Shown here one piece after another: positions 39,230-50,192 of a DNA stretch of 64,000 bases. The position numbers were made by a program, and so were the translations under genes. Origin of the DNA: Stratiolaelaps scimitus. Its lineage: Eukaryota > Arthropoda > Arachnida > Mesostigmata > Laelapidae. Position 1 is the stretch's first letter. Each line of letters starts with the position of its first letter. The stretch is taken from NCBI GenBank assembly GCA_019614645.1, contig JABWDB010000001.1, forward strand, positions 24,421,501-24,485,500, given 5' to 3'. The notes beneath the pieces were generated by a model. The model was not told the DNA's origin and searched no databases. It saw only the letters and a list, made by a program, of their open reading frames with translations.

Positions 39230-39805
39230 ACTTCAAAACGAACTCAACTCGACTATGCTGAGTCGCACCACGGTCTTTCGTGCGAACGCAGCGCCGGTCG
39301 CCATCCGCGACACACGATGCTTAATGACACGCTCGTGAGGGCCCTCCACTCCGCCGGTATTCCTTGCACAAGGGAGCCACAGGGCCTCGACACCTCTGAC
39401 GGCCGCCGCCCTGACGGCCTCACCCTTGTCCCCTTCCATCGAGGGCAGCACCTGGTTTGGGACGGCACTGTGGTTGACACTCTAGCACCCTCTTATGTCA
39501 ACCACTGTGCAACCATCCCCGGTTACGCAGTAGCGCGTGCGGAACGGGCAAAGCTAAGGAAGTACGCCGCTCTCCAAGCAACCCACCTGTTTTCCCCCCT
39601 TGCCTTTGAGACCTTGGGCGGGCACGGCCCTCTCACTGCGAACTTCCTCGAGGGGGTCTACCATAGGCTGATCCGCGCCACCGGGGACAAGCGCGCTGGC
39701 TCTTTCCTCCTGCAGCGGCTGTCCCTCGCCGTGCAGAGAGGCAATGCCATCGCCTTCCTCGGAACATTGTCGTCCTCACCCCCCCCCCCCCCCCATAATC
39801 TCTAG
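39230..39805 (+). pseudogene. 5'-truncated non-LTR retrotransposon ORF, C-terminal endonuclease-like part
   Basis: This is the most convincing protein in the window: 191 codons open from just after a stop at 39227 to the stop ending at 39805. Residues about 13-28 hold a His/Cys cluster (HHGLSC, then GRHPRH). Residues 60-63 are RPDG, 77-83 WDGTVVD, followed by LRKYAAL and FSPLAFETLG, then a QRLSLAVQRGNA stretch. From memory this order matches the conserved segment after the reverse transcriptase in many invertebrate retroelement polyproteins. The RPD...D spacing resembles a PD-(D/E)xK restriction-like endonuclease, which is inference. The reverse transcriptase itself is absent and a TA microsatellite abuts the 5' side, as expected of a 5'-truncated insertion. 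The frame runs through a C16 tract, so the last residues (Pro run, HNL) may not be native. An AATAAA lies at 39830. The lack of stops suggests a fairly young copy. Confidence 0.7.
39779..39794. repeat. C16 homopolymer
   Basis: Sixteen consecutive C at the 3' end of the retrotransposon frame, read as a proline run. Length errors here would shift the frame and its stop. Confidence 0.97.
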
Positions 39806-40531
39806 AAATCCCGCCCTACTGTATGTTTGAATAAATCATGTGATACTTTGGTTCTTGCAGCTTGAACGATTAGCGCCTAACCATGATGATATGTTGGCAG
39901 ACGTAAATTTGTAAAGAAGTCTCATAGTAAATAAATGGCTATGAATTTATACATATCATCATATCCGGTTTTAACCAAATCGTTAGAGTTCGTCGTTAGA
40001 ACGCATTCGGTACCATCACCTTCTTAAGCAGGACGAAAAAGTGAACACTACCGAAGGATCCTTAAGTGATGCGACAAATGCACATTTGAAATCAACCGGC
40101 TCCTTTATATAATATAATACAAGGTATTAGGGACCCACGTGCTCTTGGTAACATTTGCCTTATACTCTCTTTATACCTCAAGCTTCGAATACATCTGCAC
40201 ATAATCTTCGAGAGGCGCTGTAGAGGTTTCCACAGTTTCCGCTGTTGGGACGAGCCCTTTTGGCTTATCAATATCTACTTGGTAGCTCTGGACATAGGTA
40301 TAATAATTCTTCCATCTACGTAGATGTAGGGCACGCTAGAGGACCATTCTACCGATACATGCGCGTCACCCGGTAGCTTAAAATTCTACGGTGTTATACC
40401 TCGTCGTCTTTGCTCCACATGCTAGACACACACGTACACACATTGTTAGCCAGATATTTTGCGCAGGATCTCTTCACTCTGGGTTACGTGGGTGGGCTCA
40501 CACTCGTATGATATGAGTCTAGTTCTCTTAC

Positions 40532-40700
40532 TGGATCTTCATAGTTTTCACTGAGCATCGAAGATAATATATAGGGGAGCCCAACAGATGAAGTTGAGCT
40601 AATATTGTTCAACGATGTGATTGAAGACAGTGTGTCAATAACTATATAGGCCTCAGGGGCGTAATCAGTAGGATGGCCTTCGATCACCCGGCTGAGCCAT
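40532..40700 (-). CDS. candidate internal exon (56 codons), function unknown
   Basis: On the minus strand an acceptor (CGACGCGACACAG) is followed by one base, 56 open codons and a GTAAGA donor in phase 0. The peptide is rich in Ser, Asn, Ile and Leu with acidic patches (DYAPEAYIVIDTLSS, LSENYEDP). Phase 0 at its end fits the phase-0 start of the candidate exon at 38598, with an implied intron of 1.9 kb that would contain the retrotransposon fragment. The acceptor's pyrimidine tract is weak. The first bases also resemble a pol III A box. No homologue recognised. Confidence 0.22.
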
Positions 40701-42913
40701 CTGTGTCGCGTCGTGCGTTGCACAGAAATAGCTTAATGGGTAGCTATTAAGCTATTCTGGTCGTTATTAATTCAATTTTCATCGTCTCGTAACCAAGGCT
40801 ACTACTCTTTCATATTCGTTGACTCACCTGGATCAATGCATCGCTTAAACTTTAGAGGGCAGCTTTATCACTTAGCTAGTCTGTCGCCACCAGCTATAAT
40901 ATGCTACATAGGGAAATAGGCTAAAGTGGTCCATACGTCGAGGTAGTAGATACTCAAGATACTATCAAATTCTGCTAACGGTCACTAATTGCACTAACAG
41001 CTAGAAGGTCGAATTTATACCAAATCTCTTAGCTCCGTGTAGGCTGGCTTGTTTGGAAATCACAAAACGGTGAGACCATGTACAGCTCCGTCGGTTTCAA
41101 ATGTAACTTTTCTCCACAATCGGACTTAGACATCGGTTCACTGACTAGCATCCTTTTCCATTTCGGTATAGATGTAAGTGCTGGTACTTGTACAGTGTCC
41201 GTGAGTAGCCCCTGAGATCACATTACCCTCCGCCGCTCTGGGTAACTATTAGCGATAACAACAATGCCTGATCTCTAATACGGCTCGTTGTTGTTATAGC
41301 CGGAGCAGCCGGCGGTGTCACGTCAAAATGTTGCCATAATGAAATTACCATTTCCCAATGAGTAGGCGAGCTCGATGGTGGACCGAGGTTTGGCCGACAT
41401 CCTCATCTACCGCTTGGTAGACAGTCGGCCGCCCACTTCAGTCCGTCGCTGGCGTATATTCTCATTCGTTTGGCCTGTTCACTTATTATATCCATTAATA
41501 CATCACGAGACGTTCGCATGAATGGACGAATACACTTGCAAGCGGCGCTTCTCGGTCTCTCCCTCTCGGTCTCACTTAGGGCCCCTTCGGCAGTTCCATT
41601 AGCGGTGGCCCTGATAGCAACCTGAACCTTACCACCGTTATTTCTACTATTTTTCTCTCACCTCGAGCTACTGTTGCTACGGCTCCTGTCATATAGCCAC
41701 ACGCGTGTGATCACGTCGTTGGACGTCCGTACGCAAGGCATCAATGAGTTCTCGAGCCTTTGCACAACAGTGTTACCCTCACTACTTTCAGGTATTTTCG
41801 ATCGATTTCATCTACCGCCCAGAGGACGCAAAAGGATTTCTCTAGTCGAAACGTAGAAAGAAACGAAGAAACGTCTGATAGAACGTACTACACATTTGCA
41901 GCTGTGCTATAATGAACGCATGGTATCGAAGCAAACTTAGCGGAGAGATGAATTACGCGCGGTGAAATGCCCTAGACCGGCCTGGCTAGCACGTGTATCT
42001 TTTTGCATTATCGTTAACGAGATTTCGTCACCTGCCGCCCGCCATGACAAACGTATCACCCTATACAGTCCTTCTCCCCTATTGATTAATACTTACCGAA
42101 GCAGTTGTATAACTTCAGACAGCAAAACTCACAGCGGCGCTAATCTCCACACCATTGAATAAGAGAAACGTCAAATAACACTCAACAGTATTGGCACACA
42201 ACTCGCGTAGAAACGCATGCCATCCACGTCTGTCCTTTGCTCAGAAAGCCTTGATACCTTCGTTGAATCGAAGAGCCCCAGGGGGAACTCCACTAGAGAG
42301 GATGGCGTACCCCATGATTTCTTATGTGGTTACTGTTCATGTACCCACACTTAGTGTCAGTACACAGTCGCGTTGAGTCCAACTAATCCCACAGACACAG
42401 AGCACGTCCCGAATTCTGCCGAGGGCCTTCGCGCAGCGGTCTAGCACGGCAAAAGGGTGTTTTTTTTTTAGATTTCCATTGAAAAGACATAACCGTGGAG
42501 ACGAGAACTCAGCTCATCAAACGTTACTGCCCTCATGTATAATAACGTGGATCGCGCATGTGAAAGAAATCCGCATACACGAACAGAATCCGAGTACGAA
42601 CTCAATCAGTAATCGGGCTAGCGACCCACGAGGCCCTCAGCACCTCCTGACCCGCACCAACCAGCGCCTTCTGCCTTACTCGGGTCTTGTCATTATAACT
42701 GGACAAAAATAGCCAGCCCGCTTCTAACCGACGACGATGACAACAACAACAACAACACCTCACCGCTAATATCAACATCGACAGCGTCGACCAACGAGGG
42801 GACAACTAGCCCCTCCGCGTACGCGAGGAAGACGATAACTTGGTCCGCCTCCTCTCGTTCGCTGCTGTTCCTACCTAACTTCTACCGTCTCCTTGCTCCC
42901 TTCCTTCGTGTCC

Positions 42914-42958
42914 ATCTCTCTCTCTCTCTCTCTCGCTCTATATATATATATATATATA
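42914..42958. repeat. compound CT/TA microsatellite
   Basis: A CT tract followed, after GCTC, by a TA array. Confidence 0.95.
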
Positions 42959-44191
42959 AATCCCTCCCTCGCTCTCTCACACATGTATATTAAGGCAATT
43001 GGCATATATGTTAGCAGCTCTGGGGCAAGATCCTCGCAAAGAGAACGGCAACTCCCGTTCGACAGCGCTGTAGAGGCTCATAATGCGCCCGCCACGTATA
43101 AAATGTGACCACAGCGCAGCGCAGACAGGCAGGCAGGAAGGCGGCAGCAGCGACAGCGGCGAACGAGGCTATGGGGGATGCGCCCGCAGCGTCACCCCAG
43201 GCCGGGTAACCGACCGAGCAGTGCCACATTCGGGGTCATATCAGGTAGGAACTGAACCGGGGAGGAACGACCATGCGTTCCTGGAGCGAGAACAAGAGGA
43301 GGTTGTGGCAGAGGAGGCGACTCAGCACTACAATCGCGATGGCGGCGGTGGCCACGGCTGTGCCGCAAGTGAGCACGCTGGCTGCTGGCTGACTGCTGCC
43401 CTTCGCTGTTCACTGAAGCGTGGCCATGGGCTTCGAGGACCTCGTGAGAGGTCGTGGGACACTGACTGAACGTTGAGAACCTCCCTAGGAATATCGACAG
43501 GCTTGGCCGGGTGAGACTAGAAAAGACAGCCAGCTAGCTCCACTGTCCCTCGTCCTGGCCGTGAGTGTGCACGAGTCTGCATGCATATACGTGTTGTTGA
43601 CGTGTGTGTGCGTGGGTGTGTGTGTGTATAAAGGAACAACACTGGAATAACTTCGTTGTCCGTTTTCCTACTCTCTCCCTAGGGAGAAACAAAGAGCAGA
43701 AGCTGGAAAGATGACAAGACAACGATATCGGCTGGACATAGCTGTGGTAGTAGCAGCTGCCAGGGGGATACACGCGACCACGAAAGCACAACCACACACA
43801 TATATTGCATATAATAATAATTCATGATTGCGGTGACAGTTTTGGAAAATTACACATTTTTTTTGGCGAACGTTGAAACACCCACTCATACACGAACACA
43901 AACACTAGTTGGGACCTGCTCAGAAGAGATCCGACAAATGAGGGACCGTATTGTGTTCGTGGGCGGCGATGGCATCTTGACAACGTAGGCAGAAAACCGC
44001 CCTCAGCTTTTTCTCCTCGGATCGTTCGTTCGACGCTGGCTGTTTTGAGATTCATGTGCTGATGCCGGCATCTTGATGACCTGATTGTTCCTGCTGTAGT
44101 TTTGTCTATCAGTGGTCGATGAAACAGAAGCTTGTTTGGAACTGGGCTTGACTAGAATTATAGGAATTCGTCCTCAGACACATATCAGTAT

Positions 44192-44214
44192 AATATATAT
44201 ATATATATATATAT
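44192..44214. repeat. TA microsatellite
   Basis: Perfect TA array, about 400 bp upstream of SINE copy 1. Confidence 0.95.
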
Positions 44215-44630
44215 CTCATATCTCCACGGCAATTTGATCGGACTATTTAGATGTGTCAATTAAATAACGTTTTAAATAATAGCTGTCCCCGCAAAAGAGT
44301 AGATCTGTTGTGATTTGTGAAATATGCGGCATAAACTCCGCAACGCTTCATCCTTCAGTATCACTAGACGCATGACAGTAGACCTCGACTGCCACCCTGC
44401 TATATTCCGTGCTTGGCTAGAATTCGCGTACTTTTGTTCAAGGTATCCCGATGATGCAGTTACCTACTACACACTGTGTCAATGGTAGCGCACGAAGAGC
44501 TCAGCGATGTACGCGTTATGGGTTCGTGTTTAATGACACTTTTCACTTGTCGTTGCTACACAGGTGTCGTGAATCAAGCCGTTCATTATGAATGCTCAAT
44601 GTCAGGCTGTTGATGACTCAGAATCGTCGA

Positions 44631-44800
44631 GCCCGGTGGCCTGGTGGTGCATTGGTGTGCGCCTTGCAGTTGGAGGAAACGGGCGTAGGTGCGTGGGTTC
44701 GATCCCCACGGTTGCACATTTGCATTTAGGGGGTCGTCTTACGAAGCAATGCTAAAAGCAGTACAGTGGACGTTAGATGCTTAAGGCTGAGAGTCCGCCT
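44631..44800 (+). mobile_element. tRNA-derived SINE, copy 1
   Basis: An A box (TGGCCTGGTGG, 44637-44647) and a B box (GGTTCGATCCCC, 44696-44707) sit at tRNA-like spacing, forming a pol III promoter. The head is followed by a tRNA-unrelated body containing CACATTTGCA, CAATGC, AAAAG and GTGGACGT. The same body recurs about 640 bp downstream in the same orientation, which shows this is a dispersed family and not a tRNA gene. No clear poly(A) tail or target-site duplication was found. Confidence 0.7.
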
Positions 44801-45302
44801 GAAAACCTTTCGCGTTCAGTACCAAGAAAAATTACATTCGTGCCAAGTTTGGCAGTGTTCTTTAGCTCCAGTAGGTTGTCAGGTTGGCAAGCAACTACTT
44901 CACTCTCGGATAGGACATACTTAAACGATCGATGAAAAATACACTGCAGGGTTGCTGGTTGAGATGACAACGCTGGATATGCTGAGAGTCCTCTTCTAGG
45001 GGTCGGATAAAAAGACACGGGACCTCCGTCGCAATTGATATGAATCGGTCTAGGCGCTGGTTATGTGAATTTCTGCCACATCCCAATCGATCGTTACTCT
45101 TTCGCTCATAGCATTCGGTCAAATCTGAAGGATAGCGTTCAGCGAGGGCTCTTTGATTGTATTTCTAAGAAAAATCTTTTCACCCAGACCCTCTAATATA
45201 AACGAGCTTATATCCCACAACTGCCTCTAAATCATGAACAAATTGAAGACCTTTTATTCTCACTTCTGACTGCGTATGCTCGCGTGTAACCGGGACATTC
45301 TA

Positions 45303-45435
45303 GACCTTGCAATCGGAGGAGACACGTATGTACACGGGCTCGATCCCCACCGTCGCACATTTGCAGTCAAGGGGTCCGCCTTATGACGCAATGCCAAAAG
45401 TGGTTCCGTGGACGTCAAATGTTCGCGGAGAGTCA
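45303..45435 (+). mobile_element. tRNA-derived SINE, copy 2, diverged and 5'-truncated
   Basis: It aligns with the copy at 44661-44800 through GGAGGA, the B-box region (GGCTCGATCCCCAC, 45338-45351), CACATTTGCA, CGCAATGC, CAAAAG, CCGTGGACGTCA and GAGAGTC. The B box carries GGCTCG in place of GGTTCG, and the A-box half is missing, so the copy is probably not transcribed. The same family and orientation as copy 1 within 0.7 kb suggests either two insertions or a local duplication. Confidence 0.65.
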
Positions 45436-45479
45436 GCTTGGAAAATTTACTTTAGACCAGAAATCGCTGGTCTAACGTC

Positions 45480-48400
45480 ACCAGAGACGGGATTTCAGTG
45501 GGGCGAATTGCCGTCTGCCTGATTAGCAGCTTTTAACGATCACGCTGACATTTTCTCGTGTCGCCTCATTGAGACACGGAAGCATCTGATCCTTGACCAT
45601 GTCAGACGCAGTTTTCCTTAAGATCTCTCCCATGCGACACGAAAATAGTCCAGAAGAGGCTCGGTGTCCCAGACAACTTTATGAAGTCGCTCGTGTTCTG
45701 AGTCGTGTTCGAGAATTGAGTTCCTTTGAAAAATGTCCGCCCATGCTCATTATCCATGACACATGCAGTTCAAGCGATATATCATAATTGGGCGATAGGA
45801 AACTTGTTAATGAGTTAAACTTCTTCAAACTCTTCAAAGTTGAGCTTCTAAGGGCATTGCAATCATAGCTTCTCTTCATCAGCCGTTTAACAAATCTTCA
45901 TCGGTATTCTTCTTAAACCCAAATACATATAGCAATACATATGATTCATTTCGCCTGTACGAGAGAACAAAACAATCACAGTAACGTTGTTGTATTTTTC
46001 TTCTGCCTCGCATCACCTGGAAAACATTTCCACTGAAATCCATCCAATGAGAGGTGATTACCTGTCGGGCTCAACCGCCCCGCGAGGGAAATTCCCACTT
46101 CCCTTCTTGTCGCATATTAGAGCCGTAGTTACTGTAATAGGTACACTATGATTTCCATTCGCGAACGATCTCTGCTTCTTCTAGCAGCGCCACCCACTTA
46201 CCGGTCTCGGGGCCTAAAATCTATACATAGGTACTCTCATCTCAACTCGATCGATTTTTGTCGCAGATCTGAGTTGAAAATCTCACATTATGCTATTCTG
46301 CGCGATGCAGCTTGCCGCGTCGCGAGCGAGACTCTAAACACTCACTTTGTGATAGACCCTTGAGCCACATATGTTAGCGTGGCTATTTATCTGATGTATC
46401 TTGCTTTCAAACCTCAGCCTGGGAGGCTACTAAGATTACAGTCTGCACATCAGCCCGATGGGCGGCGGACATCCCGTCGCTGTTGTTGGGCGGCCTATTT
46501 ACGCGCGAAGAGGCCAAAGTAAATTTCAACGTACGCGGCTATCACAGTGACTATAATCAAATGACAAGGTACCCCAAAGTCAGTCTAGAAATGCAGCCCT
46601 GGCCCACTTATGGTTGGAGCCTAGAAGCAAGACGTACAAAACGCCAATATTATTAAAACTGTCGATTCTCAATTTTAGAGAAAATCACTCATTTGCACGT
46701 AAACGCGTTAACTGTTCTAATTATTCCTATACATATAGTTGTTATGAGGTAGTTCTGAATGGGGCGACAAATGAGCCTGCAAACGAATACTGACGAAAAC
46801 CGAGGCAGAGTCTCACAGTTTGATTGACGCTTTAATGCGGGAGGCCGGGGCGGGGAGTGAGAAACGCACATCTGGGTATCAGATGGACACAGCCGCCAAA
46901 ATGAAACTAGTCAACATTTTCTGGGCCTGTTGGTTACGCGTCCGCCGGTGCGACACCCATATGCCAGTACTTCTACCTGAGCAGTGTACAAATACGTGGG
47001 TTTCTTATCAGTTTGCTTGAAAGCAAAGCCGATAATTGTTGCGATTAGATCAGGCGATCGTATTAAGGCCGAAAACTACGAACTCTGTTCGCCAGCGATT
47101 ATAGCTCACCGATTATAGCCGCTCGGAGGTTTGTATGTACTGTTGGGGTGGTGACGTAAGCAGCACGATACGGGTTACCCACAAAGCCGAGTCACCTTCC
47201 GCTGGTGTCGAAAACCAACATGGCATCACGGTCAACACCTGCAACGGAGAGATGCGGTGAAGTGGAGCAGCCGGCGACGGCCGGCACCCGTTAACTCTAA
47301 TATCAGCCCTGCGACGTGAAATCCTGGACGCGAGTTTTAGGAAACGTCAGGTACGCAGTCCCTGATGTCGGATGTTGAGTCTGACATTACTGCGACTGGT
47401 TCAAGTTATTCGCACGTTCGACCGAGGTGCTGGCCGGTTCATATATATATATATATATATAGAAAGAGAGAGAGAGAAGCTCATCACATTACAGGCTGTA
47501 AGCGGGGTCAAGAGTGTGTGAATTTTATTGGAACCACAATAAGTAGAATTTTGTGCGGATTTCTATTACCTGTTTGACTTTAACCTTGAGCAATTGAAGG
47601 ACCTAGCTGTTGGCTTCAATAAAAATCCACCTTCGGCGCTTCTTGCTGATATAAAGTCATAAAATTACAAAGGTATGAGCAGTCTACTCGCCCAACACTG
47701 AACGTGCCTTTAGAGTGAACTTGTGGTAAAACAAGTAGCTAATTACTTGAAATAATCACGACTTAATCAGTCGGTAATTTATTACCTAAGCGACACTCTC
47801 CTTAAGAAGCATTTATGTCCATATGAGAAAAAACTCACGTGCCGTCTCGCGTAGTTTTAACTGCGCCTGTTTCCACTACAAAAAAATAGTTCTTGACCAA
47901 GAACATTAGTACGTAATTCTTGCGGATCAAGCAGCTTATCCTATCGTGTCCTAATTGCCTGTCTGAGTGATCTTGGCCTCTTCGAGGCTAACCGCTGTTC
48001 GAGAGTTTACTATTTGTTGAGTGACGTAAGTGGATTTATGCACGTTTATTATATTATCGAATAGCATGAGCTGGTTTCCTGATTAGGCGGGTTCGATAAC
48101 AATGCGTCAACATTCATCAGCCCCCTATTGTAGCAGAGGTGCGGCCTTTCCAAGGACTCGCGCGGAGTTGGAACAAACGACAAATCTTCTTATCAGTTCT
48201 ATCCGAGAACTGAGTTTCTAGAAAGCGAACTGCCACGTGTTATGGATCGAGAAAAGATCGCCTTTGGAGATCCTACGGCCTCATAACCGACTGAAATACA
48301 ACCGATGACAATGGGAGAGTTCGAAAAAATGTAATCGTGTGACCAAGCTAACGCACAATCGTCTGACGGGGGGGGGATTCGGGGAGAAACGTCCAGTTTG

Positions 48401-49900
48401 TTCCGTCGCCGAAACAATAAGCTAGCATGGTCAGCCAGCTAGAACGGGCATAGTATTAATCAAGTGGAATTCCGAGGGGCAAACAGACGATCTTATAGAC
48501 GCGTCTCATTTGAAGTCCCCGTAAGCAGCGCCACCTTGAAGCGATGACGGGGAGCAGGCACTTCATTTGGCGAAGTGAGACTCCCTCATGAAGGGAATCT
48601 CTGTCTTCAAAAAAAACAGCAGCATAGACCCTCTCATATGACTCTAGTGAACGTGGTTCGAGAGAGTGTTAATCATTTGCGCATCGTTTTCTAGCGCAGG
48701 GCTGCTATAGTTAATTTTTGTGTCTCGATGAAATTGAGCCTCATTCGAGGCGATTTGAATTCGACACCGGTTTCGTGTGGCCTTCGCCGTGTAGTCGTTG
48801 TCGCAGACAGCGGCAAACTGTCTAACAAACCGTAGGGGCCCGCCTTTGCCCATAAGTTCGACGCTGTTGTGAACAATATTATTACTATTATTGATGGCAA
48901 TTCGTAACATGCAGCCGTGCCCATCCATAAGGTGTCCGTCAACTACGGCAAGTACTCCTCGAAATCACAGATATGTAGGTCTTAGCAAGCCTCGTGTAGA
49001 CTCGTTAGCTCTGTCTCATACGCAGCTAGATTAGACGTTCCACGTTCCTAACGAACACTTGCTACCATGTGAATTTATTCATTATGTGGTTGGTTTTACT
49101 CATCAACTCAGAAACGAGATGGTCATAAGACGCGAACAGTGATGATCGCTTCAAAGTGGAGACGGTGTATCGGGACGGTGCCTGTGGATGATATTCAACG
49201 ATGCCATTGTCAGCGTAACGTCACACTTCGCTGACCCCATTCGGTTTAAATAGGTGGCAAGGTATAATGGCTGCTGCGGATGCAACCCGCGAAGCGTAGG
49301 AGAGTCATGATAACTGAAGCACTCAATGTCCCCCAACTAAAAGTGCGTAGTCATTTCAGATCGCGACAGCGCTGACTATGTGCTCGCGTACATGAGAGTT
49401 CGTGTGGCGGCTCGTACGGCAGGTAATGCAAGTTACTGGTTGAACTGCCAACCTAATGGTGTGTTTCCAAACTGGGAGGTGCACCTCCTCTCTCACTATG
49501 AGCTGACTCTCCCCGATCTCCGAGCGTATATAGCTATGCATATGCATAAACATGCGGTCAGTAACTCCGAAACGAGATATGAATGGACACTATCAATGGA
49601 CGGGCCCGCGGTGTTATTGCCTCAGTAATACGTGTACTGCAATACGGAACATACTCTGAACTCCGATTGAGACGTGTCTCTAATTTCATGTATTCTCAGT
49701 TGAATCACCGTCTCAAAGGGTGTTGCCGATACCCATGCCCCTGATCCCGAGATGCCACTAATCAATTCTATATCACATAAACGTTTATTACACCGAATAA
49801 GCGTGTCTGGTCGCTCGATTCTCGCTTGGCGTAACTTGATTCGTCGTCAGCTGTGGAAAAACGACGTTCCACTTGGCTGAACGTCCCTCTATTGTGAACA
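45480..49900. other. no supported gene
   Basis: Only unsupported short frames, a TA/GA compound array at 47440-47477 and a G9 run at 48368. Confidence 0.5.
47440..47477. repeat. compound TA/GA microsatellite
   Basis: A TA array directly followed by AGAAAGAGAGAG. Confidence 0.95.
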
Positions 49901-49974
49901 CCATTTAACTTCTCTCGTCACCCTGTCGATCAGCACTGAGTTCTTCCCCGAGGTGTCTGTATCCATAAACATAC

Positions 49975-50192
49975 TCGTTCCCCGTTTAGCTTTCATCCAT
50001 CCACCGGCCAGTCCGCATATGGACCTTAGCTTCAGTAGATAATGTTCACTGGATCTCAAATGGGTCGTTTCAGTGATTCGATCGATCAGGGTTTGGCTCT
50101 TTGCCGCTGTGAATTTTTCTAATGCGGAGAAAGCTGGATACGTCATTATGAGAACTGCCACCCACTCGACATCGATTCGACGCATTAGATGT
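49975..50192 (-). CDS. candidate internal exon (72 codons), function unknown
   Basis: The minus strand has an acceptor (ACGCGGCTTTCAG), an open frame of 72 codons and a strong GTATGT donor. The peptide alternates hydrophobic and charged segments (RIDVEWVAVLIMTYPAFSAL, SQTLIDRITETTHL, HYLLKLRSICGLAGGWMKAK), suggesting helices. The frame remains open another 26 codons past the donor. No family was recognised, and phase does not join it directly to the neighbouring candidates. Confidence 0.2.

Larger units (their letters stand above)
40750..44600. other. no supported gene; GC-richer at 42.6-43.7 kb
   Basis: Contains an ACA array (42739-42758), a compound CT/TA tract (42914-42958) and a GT-rich tract (43600-43628). 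Frames at 43.0-43.5 kb on both strands are Ala/Gly/Arg-rich, as expected from composition. Confidence 0.45.

Noticed and set aside
40690..40712. Minus-strand A-box-like TGGCTCAGCCGGGTG
   Set aside because: No B box follows; the same bases are the start of a candidate exon.
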